NCBI GenBank assembly: GCA_947588845.1
Contig: CANQAR010000045.1
Span: 1-33,325 of the forward strand
Reading direction: 5' to 3'
Length of the DNA: 33,325 nt
Origin: an uncultured Lachnospiraceae bacterium
GTDB lineage: Bacteria > Bacillota > Clostridia > Lachnospirales > Lachnospiraceae
Program-made: the position numbers and the translations under genes
Notes under the pieces: generated by a model
The model's database searches: none
What the model was told of the DNA's origin: nothing
What the model saw: the letters and a program-made list of their open reading frames with translations, nothing else
In this document: positions 8,601-15,503 of the stretch, piece by piece
Numbering within the stretch: the stretch's first letter is position 1
Layout: every line of letters starts with the position of its first letter

Positions 8601-9584
8601 ATGAAAAATCTGAATGAGGATATCAAAACCCGGAATTTCCGTCCTGTATACCTGTTCTACGGAGATGAGGCGTATCTGAAATCCGTGTATAAAAACAGGC
8701 TGAAGAATGCGGTGCTTTCCGAGGGAGATACGATGAACCTGACGGTATTTGAGGGAAAGGACTGCGATCCCGGTCGGATCATCGCGCAGGCGGAGACGAT
8801 GCCTTTTTTTGCGGACCGCCGGCTGATTATCGTGGAAAACAGCGGATTTTTTAAGAGCGCTTCACCGGAGCTTGCCGGGTACATTCCGCAGATGCCGTCC
8901 GAGACGATTCTGCTGTTTGTTGAGAATGAGGTGGAAAAGCGTGGGAAACTTTACAAGACGGTGAACAGCTGCGGCAGGGTCACGGAAATGGCGCGGCAGG
9001 ATGCAAAGACACTGACGTCCTGGGTGCTTGGGACGCTCAAAAGGGAAAAGAAACGCATTCAGAGATCCACACTGGATCTGTTTCTGGCATCCACCGGAAA
9101 TGACATGGAAAATATCTCGAACGAGCTTGAAAAACTGCTGTGCTACACTGCCGGAAGCGATGCGATTCACAGGGAAGATGTGGAAGCAGTCTGTACCGTC
9201 ACGACGGAAAACAAAGTTTTTGACATGATCAATGCCATGGCCGAAAAGAAACAGAAGAAGGCGCTTGATATGTTTTATGACCTGCTTTCCAACAAAGAGC
9301 GCCCACTTGGGATTCTGTATCTGATGGCGCGGCAGTTCAATCAGCTCTGTCAGATCAAGGAACTGCGCGAGCAGGGGTTTGACCGCGAGATCATCGCGCA
9401 GAAGATGGGTGTGCAGTCTTTTGTCATCAGAAGAGGGATGAACCAGGCCGCATATTTTGAAAAAGAAGCGCTGCGGCAGGCGGTTGTGGACTGTGTGGAG
9501 GCCGAGACTGCCGTGAAGACGGGGCGGATGGGAGATCAGATGGCCGTGGAGATGATCCTGGTCAGGTACAGTGCTTCTGTATAG
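8601..9584 (+). CDS. holA: DNA polymerase III subunit delta
   Basis: At 327 residues this is the usual size for HolA, the clamp-loader subunit that opens the beta sliding clamp at the replication fork. The N-terminus PVYLFYGDEAYLKSVYKNRL matches the family opening, and the middle segment with GNDMENISNELEKL and the later NKERPLGILYLMARQFNQL are typical. A GGAAAAGGAGAG site precedes the ATG at 8601. In Clostridia holA normally follows comEC and precedes rpsT; rpsT is present on the opposite strand, but comEC is not upstream here, where the accessory block lies instead. The 3-prime end, including the stop codon, is part of a 20-bp direct repeat that recurs at 9916-9935. Confidence 0.93.
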   Translation: MKNLNEDIKTRNFRPVYLFYGDEAYLKSVYKNRLKNAVLSEGDTMNLTVFEGKDCDPGRIIAQAETMPFFADRRLIIVENSGFFKSASPELAGYIPQMPSETILLFVENEVEKRGKLYKTVNSCGRVTEMARQDAKTLTSWVLGTLKREKKRIQRSTLDLFLASTGNDMENISNELEKLLCYTAGSDAIHREDVEAVCTVTTENKVFDMINAMAEKKQKKALDMFYDLLSNKERPLGILYLMARQFNQLCQIKELREQGFDREIIAQKMGVQSFVIRRGMNQAAYFEKEALRQAVVDCVEAETAVKTGRMGDQMAVEMILVRYSASV

Positions 9585-9935
9585 AGACTGGGCTTTTTGG
9601 GAGTAAAAGCCCACGGGTCGCTTCGTGCTTTCGCACTCCCGCGGTCTTCGCTCCGCTTCGGTCGGTGCTAAGCGAACGGCGCTGTGTGCCAGTGGCACGC
9701 GCTCAGTGCGGACCGAGCCGGAAGGCGAGAACCACTGGACGTTCAGCACATCTGCCCATATTCGCAAAGTCTACACTTTGTTTCGGTCGGCGTCAAACGT
9801 GTGCCACTGGCACACGACGCCGTGCTGTTCACATTCGTTCGCATCACTGTTTTGCTCATACGGGTTAGCGTCTCTCGTACAGAACCAGTCTGGCAAGCAA
9901 ACTTGCCGCCTGTTCCTGTATAGAGACTGGGCTTT
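9577..9935. mobile_element. 319-bp structured insert between 20-bp direct repeats
   Basis: The same 20 bases occur at 9577-9596 (covering the holA stop codon) and at 9916-9935, enclosing 319 bases with no credible gene. The insert is dense in inverted repeats: GGGCTTTT/AAAAGCCC near 9590-9612, GTGCCA/TGGCAC around 9687-9699, a perfect GTGTGCCA-C-TGGCACAC near 9799-9815, and GGCAAG/CTTGCC near 9892-9907. CCAGTCT near 9885 is inverted relative to the AGACTGG of the flanking repeat. Part of it (about 9656-9678 and 9733-9748) matches, inverted, the hairpin module at 26551-26602. This looks like a small non-autonomous element or a partial duplication; the mechanism is unknown. Confidence 0.65.
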
Positions 9936-9939
9936 ATAA

Positions 9940-9974
9940 AAAATAGAGCAGCCGGCATGACGGTACCGGCTGCT
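9940..9974 (-). terminator. Intrinsic terminator of rpsT
   Basis: On the minus strand AGCAGCCGG (9974-9966) pairs with CCGGCTGCT (9955-9947) and is followed by C, then TATTTTTT. It lies 20 bases past the rpsT stop and could also slow plus-strand transcription coming from holA. Confidence 0.85.
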
Positions 9975-9995
9975 TTATCGTTGTCTAATCTATTC

Positions 9996-10259
9996 TTATG
10001 CCAGGGTGTTGACTGCTTTGGTCAGGCGGGAAACTTTTCTGGCTGCTGTGTTCTTATGATAGATGCCTTTTTTCGCAGTCTTGTCAATAAGAGAAACTGC
10101 AGCCACCAGCGCTGCCTGAGCAGCGGCCTTGTCGTTCGCTGCGACAGCGGCCTCGACCTTCTTGGACGCAGTCTTTACAGCAGACTTAGCAGATTTGTTG
10201 CGCTCATTTCTTTTCTTCGCAACATCAATTCTCTTCTTAGCAGATTTAATATTAGCCAA
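9996..10259 (-). CDS. rpsT: Small ribosomal subunit protein S20 (TTG start)
   Basis: The 87-residue product reads (M)ANIKSAKKRIDVAKKRNERN and ends in KVSRLTKAVNTLA, the standard bacterial S20 sequence, a basic protein binding 16S rRNA in the 30S subunit. The start is TTG at 10259-10257: it sits 7 bases after GGAGGT and gives the universal ANIKSAKKR N-terminus, while the frame upstream lacks S20 similarity. E. coli rpsT also uses a UUG start, which there matters for autoregulation, so a weak start may be a conserved control feature. The gene has its own promoter (10387-10415), a hairpin in its leader, and a terminator. Confidence 0.96.
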   Translation of the reverse strand: MANIKSAKKRIDVAKKRNERNKSAKSAVKTASKKVEAAVAANDKAAAQAALVAAVSLIDKTAKKGIYHKNTAARKVSRLTKAVNTLA

Positions 10260-10341
10260 CCTGTACACCTCCAAACATTTGTATTTAATAAAGTAATGGA
10301 CAGAAAACAGACCTCCCACACCACGGAGGCGGTTTCCGCGG

Positions 10342-10374
10342 TTTCGCCGGACTGCACACGGACGTCCGGCGAAA
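10342..10374 (-). promoter_or_regulatory. Leader hairpin of rpsT
   Basis: An 11-bp perfect inverted repeat, TTTCGCCGGAC at 10342-10352 with GTCCGGCGAAA at 10364-10374, lies in the roughly 120-base rpsT leader between promoter and ribosome binding site. No T-run follows on the minus strand, so it is not a simple terminator. It may stabilise the mRNA or be a site for S20 feedback, but that is speculation. Confidence 0.5.
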
Positions 10375-10386
10375 ACATACTCATAT

Positions 10387-10415
10387 AGTTTAGTGCAAAC
10401 TCCTTTTTCTGTCAA
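10387..10415 (-). promoter_or_regulatory. Sigma-A promoter of rpsT
   Basis: On the minus strand TTGACA (10415-10410) is a perfect -35 box, followed after 17 bases by TAAACT (10392-10387). Transcription would begin near 10380. It overlaps the putative sporulation promoter of gpr on the other strand. Confidence 0.75.
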
Positions 10416-10424
10416 TACATAATT
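10395..10424 (+). promoter_or_regulatory. Putative sigma-G/sigma-F promoter of gpr
   Basis: GCAAA (10395-10399) and CATAATT (10418-10424), 18 bases apart, match the forespore sigma consensus (GHATR, N18, CATWHTA) at 4 of 5 and 6 of 7 positions. In Bacillus, gpr is transcribed by sigma-F and sigma-G, so the site is in the expected place. Confidence 0.45.
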
Positions 10425-10480
10425 CTGAAAAACCTGTAAAAAATAAGCAAAGGAAAAGGTTATTACAAAGGAGAGAGCTT

Positions 10481-11488
10481 ATGGTTGGGGATTTTCAGAT
10501 CAGGACAGACCTCGCGCTCGAGGCGCGGGAATCTTACGATGCAGACGACGCAAGAATCCGTGGAGTGAAAGTAGAGGAACACGAGGACACGGAGCGGGAG
10601 ATTTTCACGACAGTTGTGCGGATTGAGACGGAGAACGGGGCAAAAGCGATGGGTAAGCCGGTGGGTACCTACATCACGCTGGAGGCTCCGAACATGTCGA
10701 TGCCGGACGAAGGGTATCACCGGGAGATATCAGAAGTGCTTTCCCACCACATCCGGGAACTGATGGGAGAAGGCGAACATTCCGTTCTGGTGGTCGGCCT
10801 TGGAAACCGGGATGTGACGCCGGATGCACTGGGTCCGAATGTTGTGAACAATCTGCATATTACGCGGCATATGGTGCGCGAGTACGGTCGGGCTTCTCTT
10901 GAATCGGAAGACACGGAGATCGTCAGTGCGATCATTCCGGGCGTTATGGCACAGACGGGAATGGAGACGCTGGAGATTGTAAAAGGGGTGGTGGAAGAGA
11001 CGAAGCCGGATTTTGTGATCGTGGTCGACGCTCTGGCGGCGCGCAGCACAAAGCGGCTGAACAGAACGATCCAGATCACGGATACCGGGATCAATCCTGG
11101 TTCAGGGGTTGGAAATCACCGCCACGGGATCAACCGTCAGGTACTGGGAATTCCCGTGATTGCCGTGGGAGTGCCGACCGTTGTGGATGCGGCGACGATT
11201 GTGAATGATACGATGGAAGAGCTGGTATCCGAGATGGACCGGACCGCGGACATGCAGAGGCTGGGAGGAACACTCGGTACATTGGACCGCGCGGAGAAGC
11301 ATCAGATGATACAGGAATTGATCTCCCCCCATCTGAACACCATGTTTGTGACGCCGAAGGACATTGATGAGACGGTAAAATATCTGAGTTTTACAATATC
11401 AGAGGGGATTAATATTGCGCTTTCGGGGAAAGATCCCATAAAAGACAGAGAACAGGAAGCAGAATCAGGGACGGGCCAGCTGGTATGA
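10481..11488 (+). CDS. gpr: Germination protease GPR (A25 family)
   Basis: This 335-residue protein is the spore protease that degrades small acid-soluble proteins at germination. It is made as an inactive precursor in the forespore; the first residues up to about FQIRTDLALEA include the propeptide junction typical of the family. The conserved segments LVVGLGNRDVTPDALGP (about residues 103-119) and FVIVVDALAARSTKRL (about 178-193) hold the aspartates implicated in catalysis (here about D115 and D183). A good AAAGGAGAGAGC site precedes the ATG. It lies divergent from rpsT and upstream of spoIIP, the usual clostridial order. Confidence 0.95.
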   Translation: MVGDFQIRTDLALEARESYDADDARIRGVKVEEHEDTEREIFTTVVRIETENGAKAMGKPVGTYITLEAPNMSMPDEGYHREISEVLSHHIRELMGEGEHSVLVVGLGNRDVTPDALGPNVVNNLHITRHMVREYGRASLESEDTEIVSAIIPGVMAQTGMETLEIVKGVVEETKPDFVIVVDALAARSTKRLNRTIQITDTGINPGSGVGNHRHGINRQVLGIPVIAVGVPTVVDAATIVNDTMEELVSEMDRTADMQRLGGTLGTLDRAEKHQMIQELISPHLNTMFVTPKDIDETVKYLSFTISEGINIALSGKDPIKDREQEAESGTGQLV

Positions 11489-11521
11489 GCAATCAGCTTT
11501 CATCTGGGGCGATGTCCTGCC

Positions 11522-11551
11522 GTCATAAAATTCTTTTGGAAAACATATACT
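11522..11551 (+). promoter_or_regulatory. Putative sigma-E promoter of spoIIP
   Basis: GTCATAAA (11522-11529) and CATATACT (11544-11551), separated by 14 bases, fit the mother-cell sigma-E pattern (GKCATATT, N13-15, CATAYAMT): the -10 matches fully and the -35 at six of eight positions. Bacillus spoIIP is sigma-E dependent, so the position is biologically sensible. Confidence 0.5.
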
Positions 11552-11598
11552 GGAATTTGAGGACAAACTGTTTCCCTGTTGTATGATTCTGGCGAGAG

Positions 11599-13074
11599 GT
11601 GATTGTTACGCGCAACGACAGCTGGCTGCAGAGAGTACTGTATCTGATCATTGCAGTACTTGGGGTTTATATTGTATACAAAAGCGGGGCGATCCTTTTG
11701 AGAGACAGGGAAACACATCCGGTATCCGGTTCGGGCGTGGTTCAGAAGAATGTGGAAGATACGGCAGTGCGCACTCTGGCGCCGGGATATGCGGCGGCAG
11801 TGGAAGGAAAAGGGAGAGAAGGCTGGCTCGCGGGCTTTATGGAGCCGCTCGTCCCGGTCTACAGTTATATGGCAGAGGCGCGGGGAGGCGGAGGCGAGAC
11901 AGACACCGGGCAGGAAGAGCCTGCCGCGGAACCAGGTCAGGAAACGGCGGAGAGCAGCGGGGAAGGTGCCGATGCGTCTCAGCCTGCCGCAGAGCCAGGT
12001 CAGGAAACTGTGGAGAACGGCGGGGAAGGTGCCGATGCGCCCCGGACTGCTGTGGAGCCAGGTCAGGAAACTGTGGAGAGCGGCGGAAAATCTGCGGGAA
12101 GATCCGGTACAAAAGCGGGGCAGAAAACTGCGGAGGAAACCGCCGGGCTGTCTGCTGATGCGTCAGAGGAACAGGAGAAAATGTCTGCCGATGAACGGAC
12201 TCAGGGAGATTCCGCATTGCCGTCTGAGGAAAGCGCAGCTGCCGGGGATACGGAGCAGGATGGACAGACTATGGAAGTGTTTGGGCGCAGAAATGGTCTT
12301 CCTCTTTCCCTGCTGAAACAGATCCGGGATTTTGATTATCTGCTGTCCGGCTATTATACGCTTGACGAGAGCACGTCGATTGACAGCAGTCTGCTTGACG
12401 CGCAGGATCTGCTCTCAAGAGATCTCAGTATTCAGAAAAATGTGAACGAACCTCAGATTCTGATCTATCACACACATTCGCAGGAAGAATTTGCGGATTC
12501 CGTGGAAGGTGATGTGAGTACATCGATCGTGGGAATGGGAGAGGTGCTCACAGAGCTGCTCCGCGATAAGTACGGCTATCAGGTGATCCATGATACAGGT
12601 GTTTATGATCTGGTGAACGGTGTTCTGGACCGAAGCGCCGCGTACGACTACGCGAGAGAATCGGTGGAACAGATCCTTGCGGAAAATCCCGCCATTGAGG
12701 TTGTGATTGATCTGCACCGGGACGGAGTGGACGGTTATAAGTTTGTGACGGAGGTCAACGGAAAGCCGACTTCAAAAATTATGTTTTTCAACGGACTGTC
12801 GAGGGATGCATATGGAAATCCGCTGACCGGGCTTGAAAATCCGTATATCGAGGATAATCTGGCATTTTCCCTGCAGATGCAGCTGCTCGCAAGGCAGCAG
12901 TATCCTGATTTTACGCGAAATATTTATTTAAAAGCGGAGCGGTACAATCTCCATCTGCGCGCCCGGTCCCTGCTGATCGAAGCGGGGACGCAGCTGAACA
13001 CGGTGGAGGAAGAGCGAAATGCGATGGAACCGCTCGCGGCGCTGCTTGCGCAGGTGCTGGGAGGGGCCGGGTAA
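11599..13074 (+). CDS. spoIIP: Stage II sporulation protein P
   Basis: SpoIIP is a membrane-anchored peptidoglycan amidase/endopeptidase that works with SpoIID and SpoIIM in engulfment of the forespore. The 491-residue protein has one N-terminal membrane segment (VLYLIIAVLGVYIVYKSGAILL, about residues 11-32). A long Glu/Ala/Gly-rich linker follows (about 85-230) and includes a 21-residue tandem repeat. The catalytic domain has the signature ILIYHTHSQEEF (H291, H293, E296) and later EVVIDLHRDG. The start is taken as GTG 11599, which gives a short cytoplasmic tail before the membrane helix; its ribosome binding site is weak, so the start is uncertain by a few codons. The unusually long linker makes it larger than Bacillus SpoIIP. 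Confidence 0.93.
   Translation: MIVTRNDSWLQRVLYLIIAVLGVYIVYKSGAILLRDRETHPVSGSGVVQKNVEDTAVRTLAPGYAAAVEGKGREGWLAGFMEPLVPVYSYMAEARGGGGETDTGQEEPAAEPGQETAESSGEGADASQPAAEPGQETVENGGEGADAPRTAVEPGQETVESGGKSAGRSGTKAGQKTAEETAGLSADASEEQEKMSADERTQGDSALPSEESAAAGDTEQDGQTMEVFGRRNGLPLSLLKQIRDFDYLLSGYYTLDESTSIDSSLLDAQDLLSRDLSIQKNVNEPQILIYHTHSQEEFADSVEGDVSTSIVGMGEVLTELLRDKYGYQVIHDTGVYDLVNGVLDRSAAYDYARESVEQILAENPAIEVVIDLHRDGVDGYKFVTEVNGKPTSKIMFFNGLSRDAYGNPLTGLENPYIEDNLAFSLQMQLLARQQYPDFTRNIYLKAERYNLHLRARSLLIEAGTQLNTVEEERNAMEPLAALLAQVLGGAG
11929..12117 (+). repeat. 63-bp tandem repeat in spoIIP linker
   Basis: Three units begin at 11929, 11992 and 12055, a 63-base (21-codon) period, each opening with a GAR CCA GGT CAG GAA AC sequence and encoding EPGQET.ES.GEGADA. 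Units 1 and 2 are closest; unit 3 decays in its second half. The repeat lies in the low-complexity linker between membrane anchor and enzyme domain. Confidence 0.85.
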
Positions 13075-13117
13075 TTACAGTTTACTCCCCCACCGAATTC
13101 GAGGTGATTTCCAGGCA

Positions 13118-13292
13118 AACCATGGAATTCTCTCCGATCATTCCATGGTTGAATACGGCGTTCGCTGACAGACATGCAAGCATGTCTTGCAGCTCACTTC
13201 CCGCACAGATTGCCCGGAAATCCCGAGGTCTGAGGCGCGGACCATGGAATTCTCTTTGTTCATTCCATGGTCTGTGCATACCTGAGTATGCA
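13118..13292. repeat. Cluster of perfect hairpins between spoIIP and lepA
   Basis: Two hairpins share one stem: AACCATGGAAT/ATTCCATGGTT at 13118-13150 and GACCATGGAAT/ATTCCATGGTC at 13240-13272, both with an 11-base loop starting TCTCT. Between them AGACATGC-AA-GCATGTCT is perfect (13170-13187), and after them TGCATAC-CTGA-GTATGCA (13275-13292). A weaker inverted pair, GATTTCCAGGCA near 13106 and TGCCCGGAAATC near 13211, encloses the first half. No gene is credible here; open frames across it are by-products of the palindromes. Confidence 0.8.
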
Positions 13293-13313
13293 GAAAAGCC
13301 TCCAGTTTTTCTA

Positions 13314-13343
13314 TGGACAAGTCAGACAGAAGTATGATAAAAT
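13314..13343 (+). promoter_or_regulatory. Possible promoter for lepA
   Basis: TGGACA (13314-13319) and TAAAAT (13338-13343) are 18 bases apart. It lies after the hairpin cluster and before the lepA leader repeat, so transcription from it would include that repeat. Confidence 0.4.
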
Positions 13344-13375
13344 AGCATGATTTACAGCGGAGGATCTTTCTTTGA

Positions 13376-13459
13376 TCGAGTAGGAGGCGTTTTTTCCTCC
13401 TGTTCGCCGCGCGGCCCGTGTGCTGCGGCAGCAGCTGATTTCCTTGTGCGGGCCTGCGC
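13376..13459 (+). repeat. Leader repeat R2, copy A (before lepA)
   Basis: This 84-base segment matches the reverse complement of 28415-28500 at about 74 of 86 aligned positions with two single-base gaps. It contains AGGAGGCG-T6-CCTCCT, the palindrome GCCGCGCGGC, and a GCTGC/GCAGC motif, so it could fold strongly as RNA. It lies in the lepA leader, about 95 bases before the GTG start. Confidence 0.75.
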
Positions 13460-13553
13460 ATAAAATGCGGCCGTGCTTTGTGAAAGCATCGGGCACAGAT
13501 TGGGAAGATCCCGGAAAAAGGGAAAGAAAAGAGACAGTTCAGGAGGAGTTTAC

Positions 13554-15365
13554 GTGGCGACAGACCAGAGCAGAATCAGAAATTTTTGTATTATCGCACA
13601 TATCGATCACGGCAAATCGACGCTGGCGGACCGCATCATTGAGATGACAGGTCTGCTGACCAGCCGTGAAATGCAGAATCAGATACTTGACAACATGGAG
13701 CTGGAGCGCGAGCGCGGCATCACGATCAAATCCCAGGCGGTTCGCATCGTGTACAAGGCGGACGACGGAGAGGAATATATTTTCAATCTGATTGACACTC
13801 CGGGGCATGTGGACTTTAATTATGAAGTTTCGCGCAGTCTTGCGGCCTGCGACGGGGCGATCCTGGTGGTTGACGCGGCGCAGGGAATCGAGGCGCAGAC
13901 GCTGGCGAATGTATACCTTGCGCTGGATCATGACCTCGATGTTTTTCCGGTCATCAACAAGATTGACCTGCCGAGCGCTGATCCGCAGCGTGTGATCAGC
14001 GAGATCGAGGATATCATCGGCATTGAAGCGCAGGACGCGCCGCAGATTTCTGCGAAGACAGGGCTGAATGTGGAGGAGGTGCTCCGTCAGATCGTGGAGA
14101 AGATACCGGCGCCAGGCGGTGATCCGAATGCCCCGCTGCAGGCGCTGATCTTTGACTCCGTCTATGATTCCTACAAGGGAGTTATCATCTTCATCCGTCT
14201 CATGGAAGGTACGGTCAGCAAGGGAACTCCGATCCTGATGATGGCGACCGGGGCACAGGCCGAGGTGGTGGAAGTTGGATATTTCGGCGCAGGGCAGTTT
14301 ATTCCGTGCGACGAGCTGAGCGCCGGCATGGTTGGCTACATCACGGCGAGCCTCAAGAATGTCAAGGATACCCGTGTGGGCGACACGGTGACAAACGCGA
14401 AAAATCCGTGCGTGCAGCCGCTTCCCGGATACAAGAAGGTAAATCCGATGGTATACTGCGGCGTGTATCCTGCGGATGGTGCAAAATATCCGGATCTGAG
14501 AGATGCGCTTGAGAAGCTGCAGCTGAACGACGCTTCCCTGCAGTTTGAGCCGGAGATGTCGGTGGCGCTTGGCTTTGGTTTCCGCTGCGGCTTCCTTGGC
14601 CTGCTTCATCTGGAAATCATTCAGGAACGTCTTGAGCGCGAGTATAATCTCGATCTTGTTACCACGGCGCCGAGCGTTATTTATAAGGTACATAAAACAG
14701 ACGGGGAAGTTATTGATCTGACGAATCCGACGAATCTGCCGGATCCTTCAGAGATCGAGTACATGGAGGAACCGGTCGTGGCGGCCGAAATCATGGTGAC
14801 GACGGAGTATATCGGTTCGATCATGGAGCTGTGTCAGGAGCGGCGCGGCATCTATGAGAGCATGGAGTACATTGAGGAGAAGCGGGCGCTTCTGAAATAT
14901 ACGCTTCCGCTCAATGAGATTATCTATGACTTCTTTGACGCGCTGAAGTCGCGCTCCCGCGGCTATGCGTCGTTCGACTACGAGATGAAGGGATACATGC
15001 GTTCAGAGCTCGTGAAACTTGATATTCTGGTGAACCGTGAGGAAGTTGATGCGCTCTCGTTCATCGTGTTTGCGGGCGGAGCGTATGAGCGCGGCCGGAA
15101 AATGTGCGAGAAGCTGAAAGAGGAGATTCCGCGTCAGCTCTTCGAGATTCCGATCCAGGCGGCGATCGGGAGCAAGATTATTGCCCGGGAGACCGTCAAG
15201 GCGATGCGCAAGGACGTGCTCGCGAAGTGCTACGGCGGCGATATCACGCGAAAGAAGAAACTACTTGAGAAGCAGAAGGAAGGAAAGAAGCGCATGCGGC
15301 AGATCGGAAATGTCGAGATTCCGCAGAAAGCGTTTATGAGTGTGCTGAAACTGGACGATAAGTAA
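13554..15365 (+). CDS. lepA: Elongation factor 4 (LepA)
   Basis: LepA/EF4 is a ribosome-bound translational GTPase that influences elongation and ribosome assembly. The 603-residue protein has the expected G motifs: [15 protein letters not shown] (G1, about residues 13-27), RERGITIK (G2), DTPGHVDF (G3) and [10 protein letters not shown] (G4), followed by the EF-G-like domains and the LepA-specific C-terminus ending near [17 protein letters not shown] chose GTG 13554 because AGGAGG (13541-13546) is 7 bases upstream and the protein then begins [16 protein letters not shown] as expected; the frame is open further upstream to 13473, but that part lacks LepA similarity. Its leader contains repeat R2. 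hemW follows. Confidence 0.97.
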   Translation: MATDQSRIRNFCIIAHIDHGKSTLADRIIEMTGLLTSREMQNQILDNMELERERGITIKSQAVRIVYKADDGEEYIFNLIDTPGHVDFNYEVSRSLAACDGAILVVDAAQGIEAQTLANVYLALDHDLDVFPVINKIDLPSADPQRVISEIEDIIGIEAQDAPQISAKTGLNVEEVLRQIVEKIPAPGGDPNAPLQALIFDSVYDSYKGVIIFIRLMEGTVSKGTPILMMATGAQAEVVEVGYFGAGQFIPCDELSAGMVGYITASLKNVKDTRVGDTVTNAKNPCVQPLPGYKKVNPMVYCGVYPADGAKYPDLRDALEKLQLNDASLQFEPEMSVALGFGFRCGFLGLLHLEIIQERLEREYNLDLVTTAPSVIYKVHKTDGEVIDLTNPTNLPDPSEIEYMEEPVVAAEIMVTTEYIGSIMELCQERRGIYESMEYIEEKRALLKYTLPLNEIIYDFFDALKSRSRGYASFDYEMKGYMRSELVKLDILVNREEVDALSFIVFAGGAYERGRKMCEKLKEEIPRQLFEIPIQAAIGSKIIARETVKAMRKDVLAKCYGGDITRKKKLLEKQKEGKKRMRQIGNVEIPQKAFMSVLKLDDK

Positions 15366-15366
15366 A

Positions 15367-15476
15367 AAACAGGACTGCTGCAGAATGTGTGTTCGACAGG
15401 ATGGCGGAGTGAAATGAGATGGAAATGCCAGTCATGCCGGCCCGAACGGAATGGATGTTTTGCGGCAGTCCTGTTT
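15367..15476 (+). other. Long-range 15-bp stem between lepA and hemW
   Basis: AAACAGGACTGCTGC at 15367-15381 pairs with GCGGCAGTCCTGTTT at 15462-15476 over 15 positions, with a single G-U pair, enclosing 80 bases. It begins just two bases after the lepA stop. The arms lack a following T-run, so it is not a standard terminator. It could be a processing signal, an RNA-stability element or a small repeat. Confidence 0.6.
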
Positions 15477-15503
15477 CACTCGTGACAAAAAGGACAGAGA
15501 GAT

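Noticed and set aside
8862-9767. 301-codon minus-strand frame
   Set aside because: It is antisense to holA and runs into the palindromic insert; no ribosome binding site or recognisable protein.
9625-9958. Short frames in the 319-bp insert
   Set aside because: Several overlapping frames in all phases in a palindrome-rich stretch; none has a ribosome binding site.
11583-12316. Plus-strand frames of 188-191 codons inside spoIIP
   Set aside because: They lie in the repeat-rich linker, in other frames, with Arg/Gly-rich composition; spoIIP explains the region.
13104-13461. Short frames on both strands between spoIIP and lepA
   Set aside because: Near-mirror peptides arise from the palindromes on both strands; no ribosome binding site or conservation signal.
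13539-14693. 384-codon open frame on the minus strand
   Set aside because: It lies wholly antisense to lepA, has a composition rich in His, Arg and Gln typical of an antisense frame, and matches no family.
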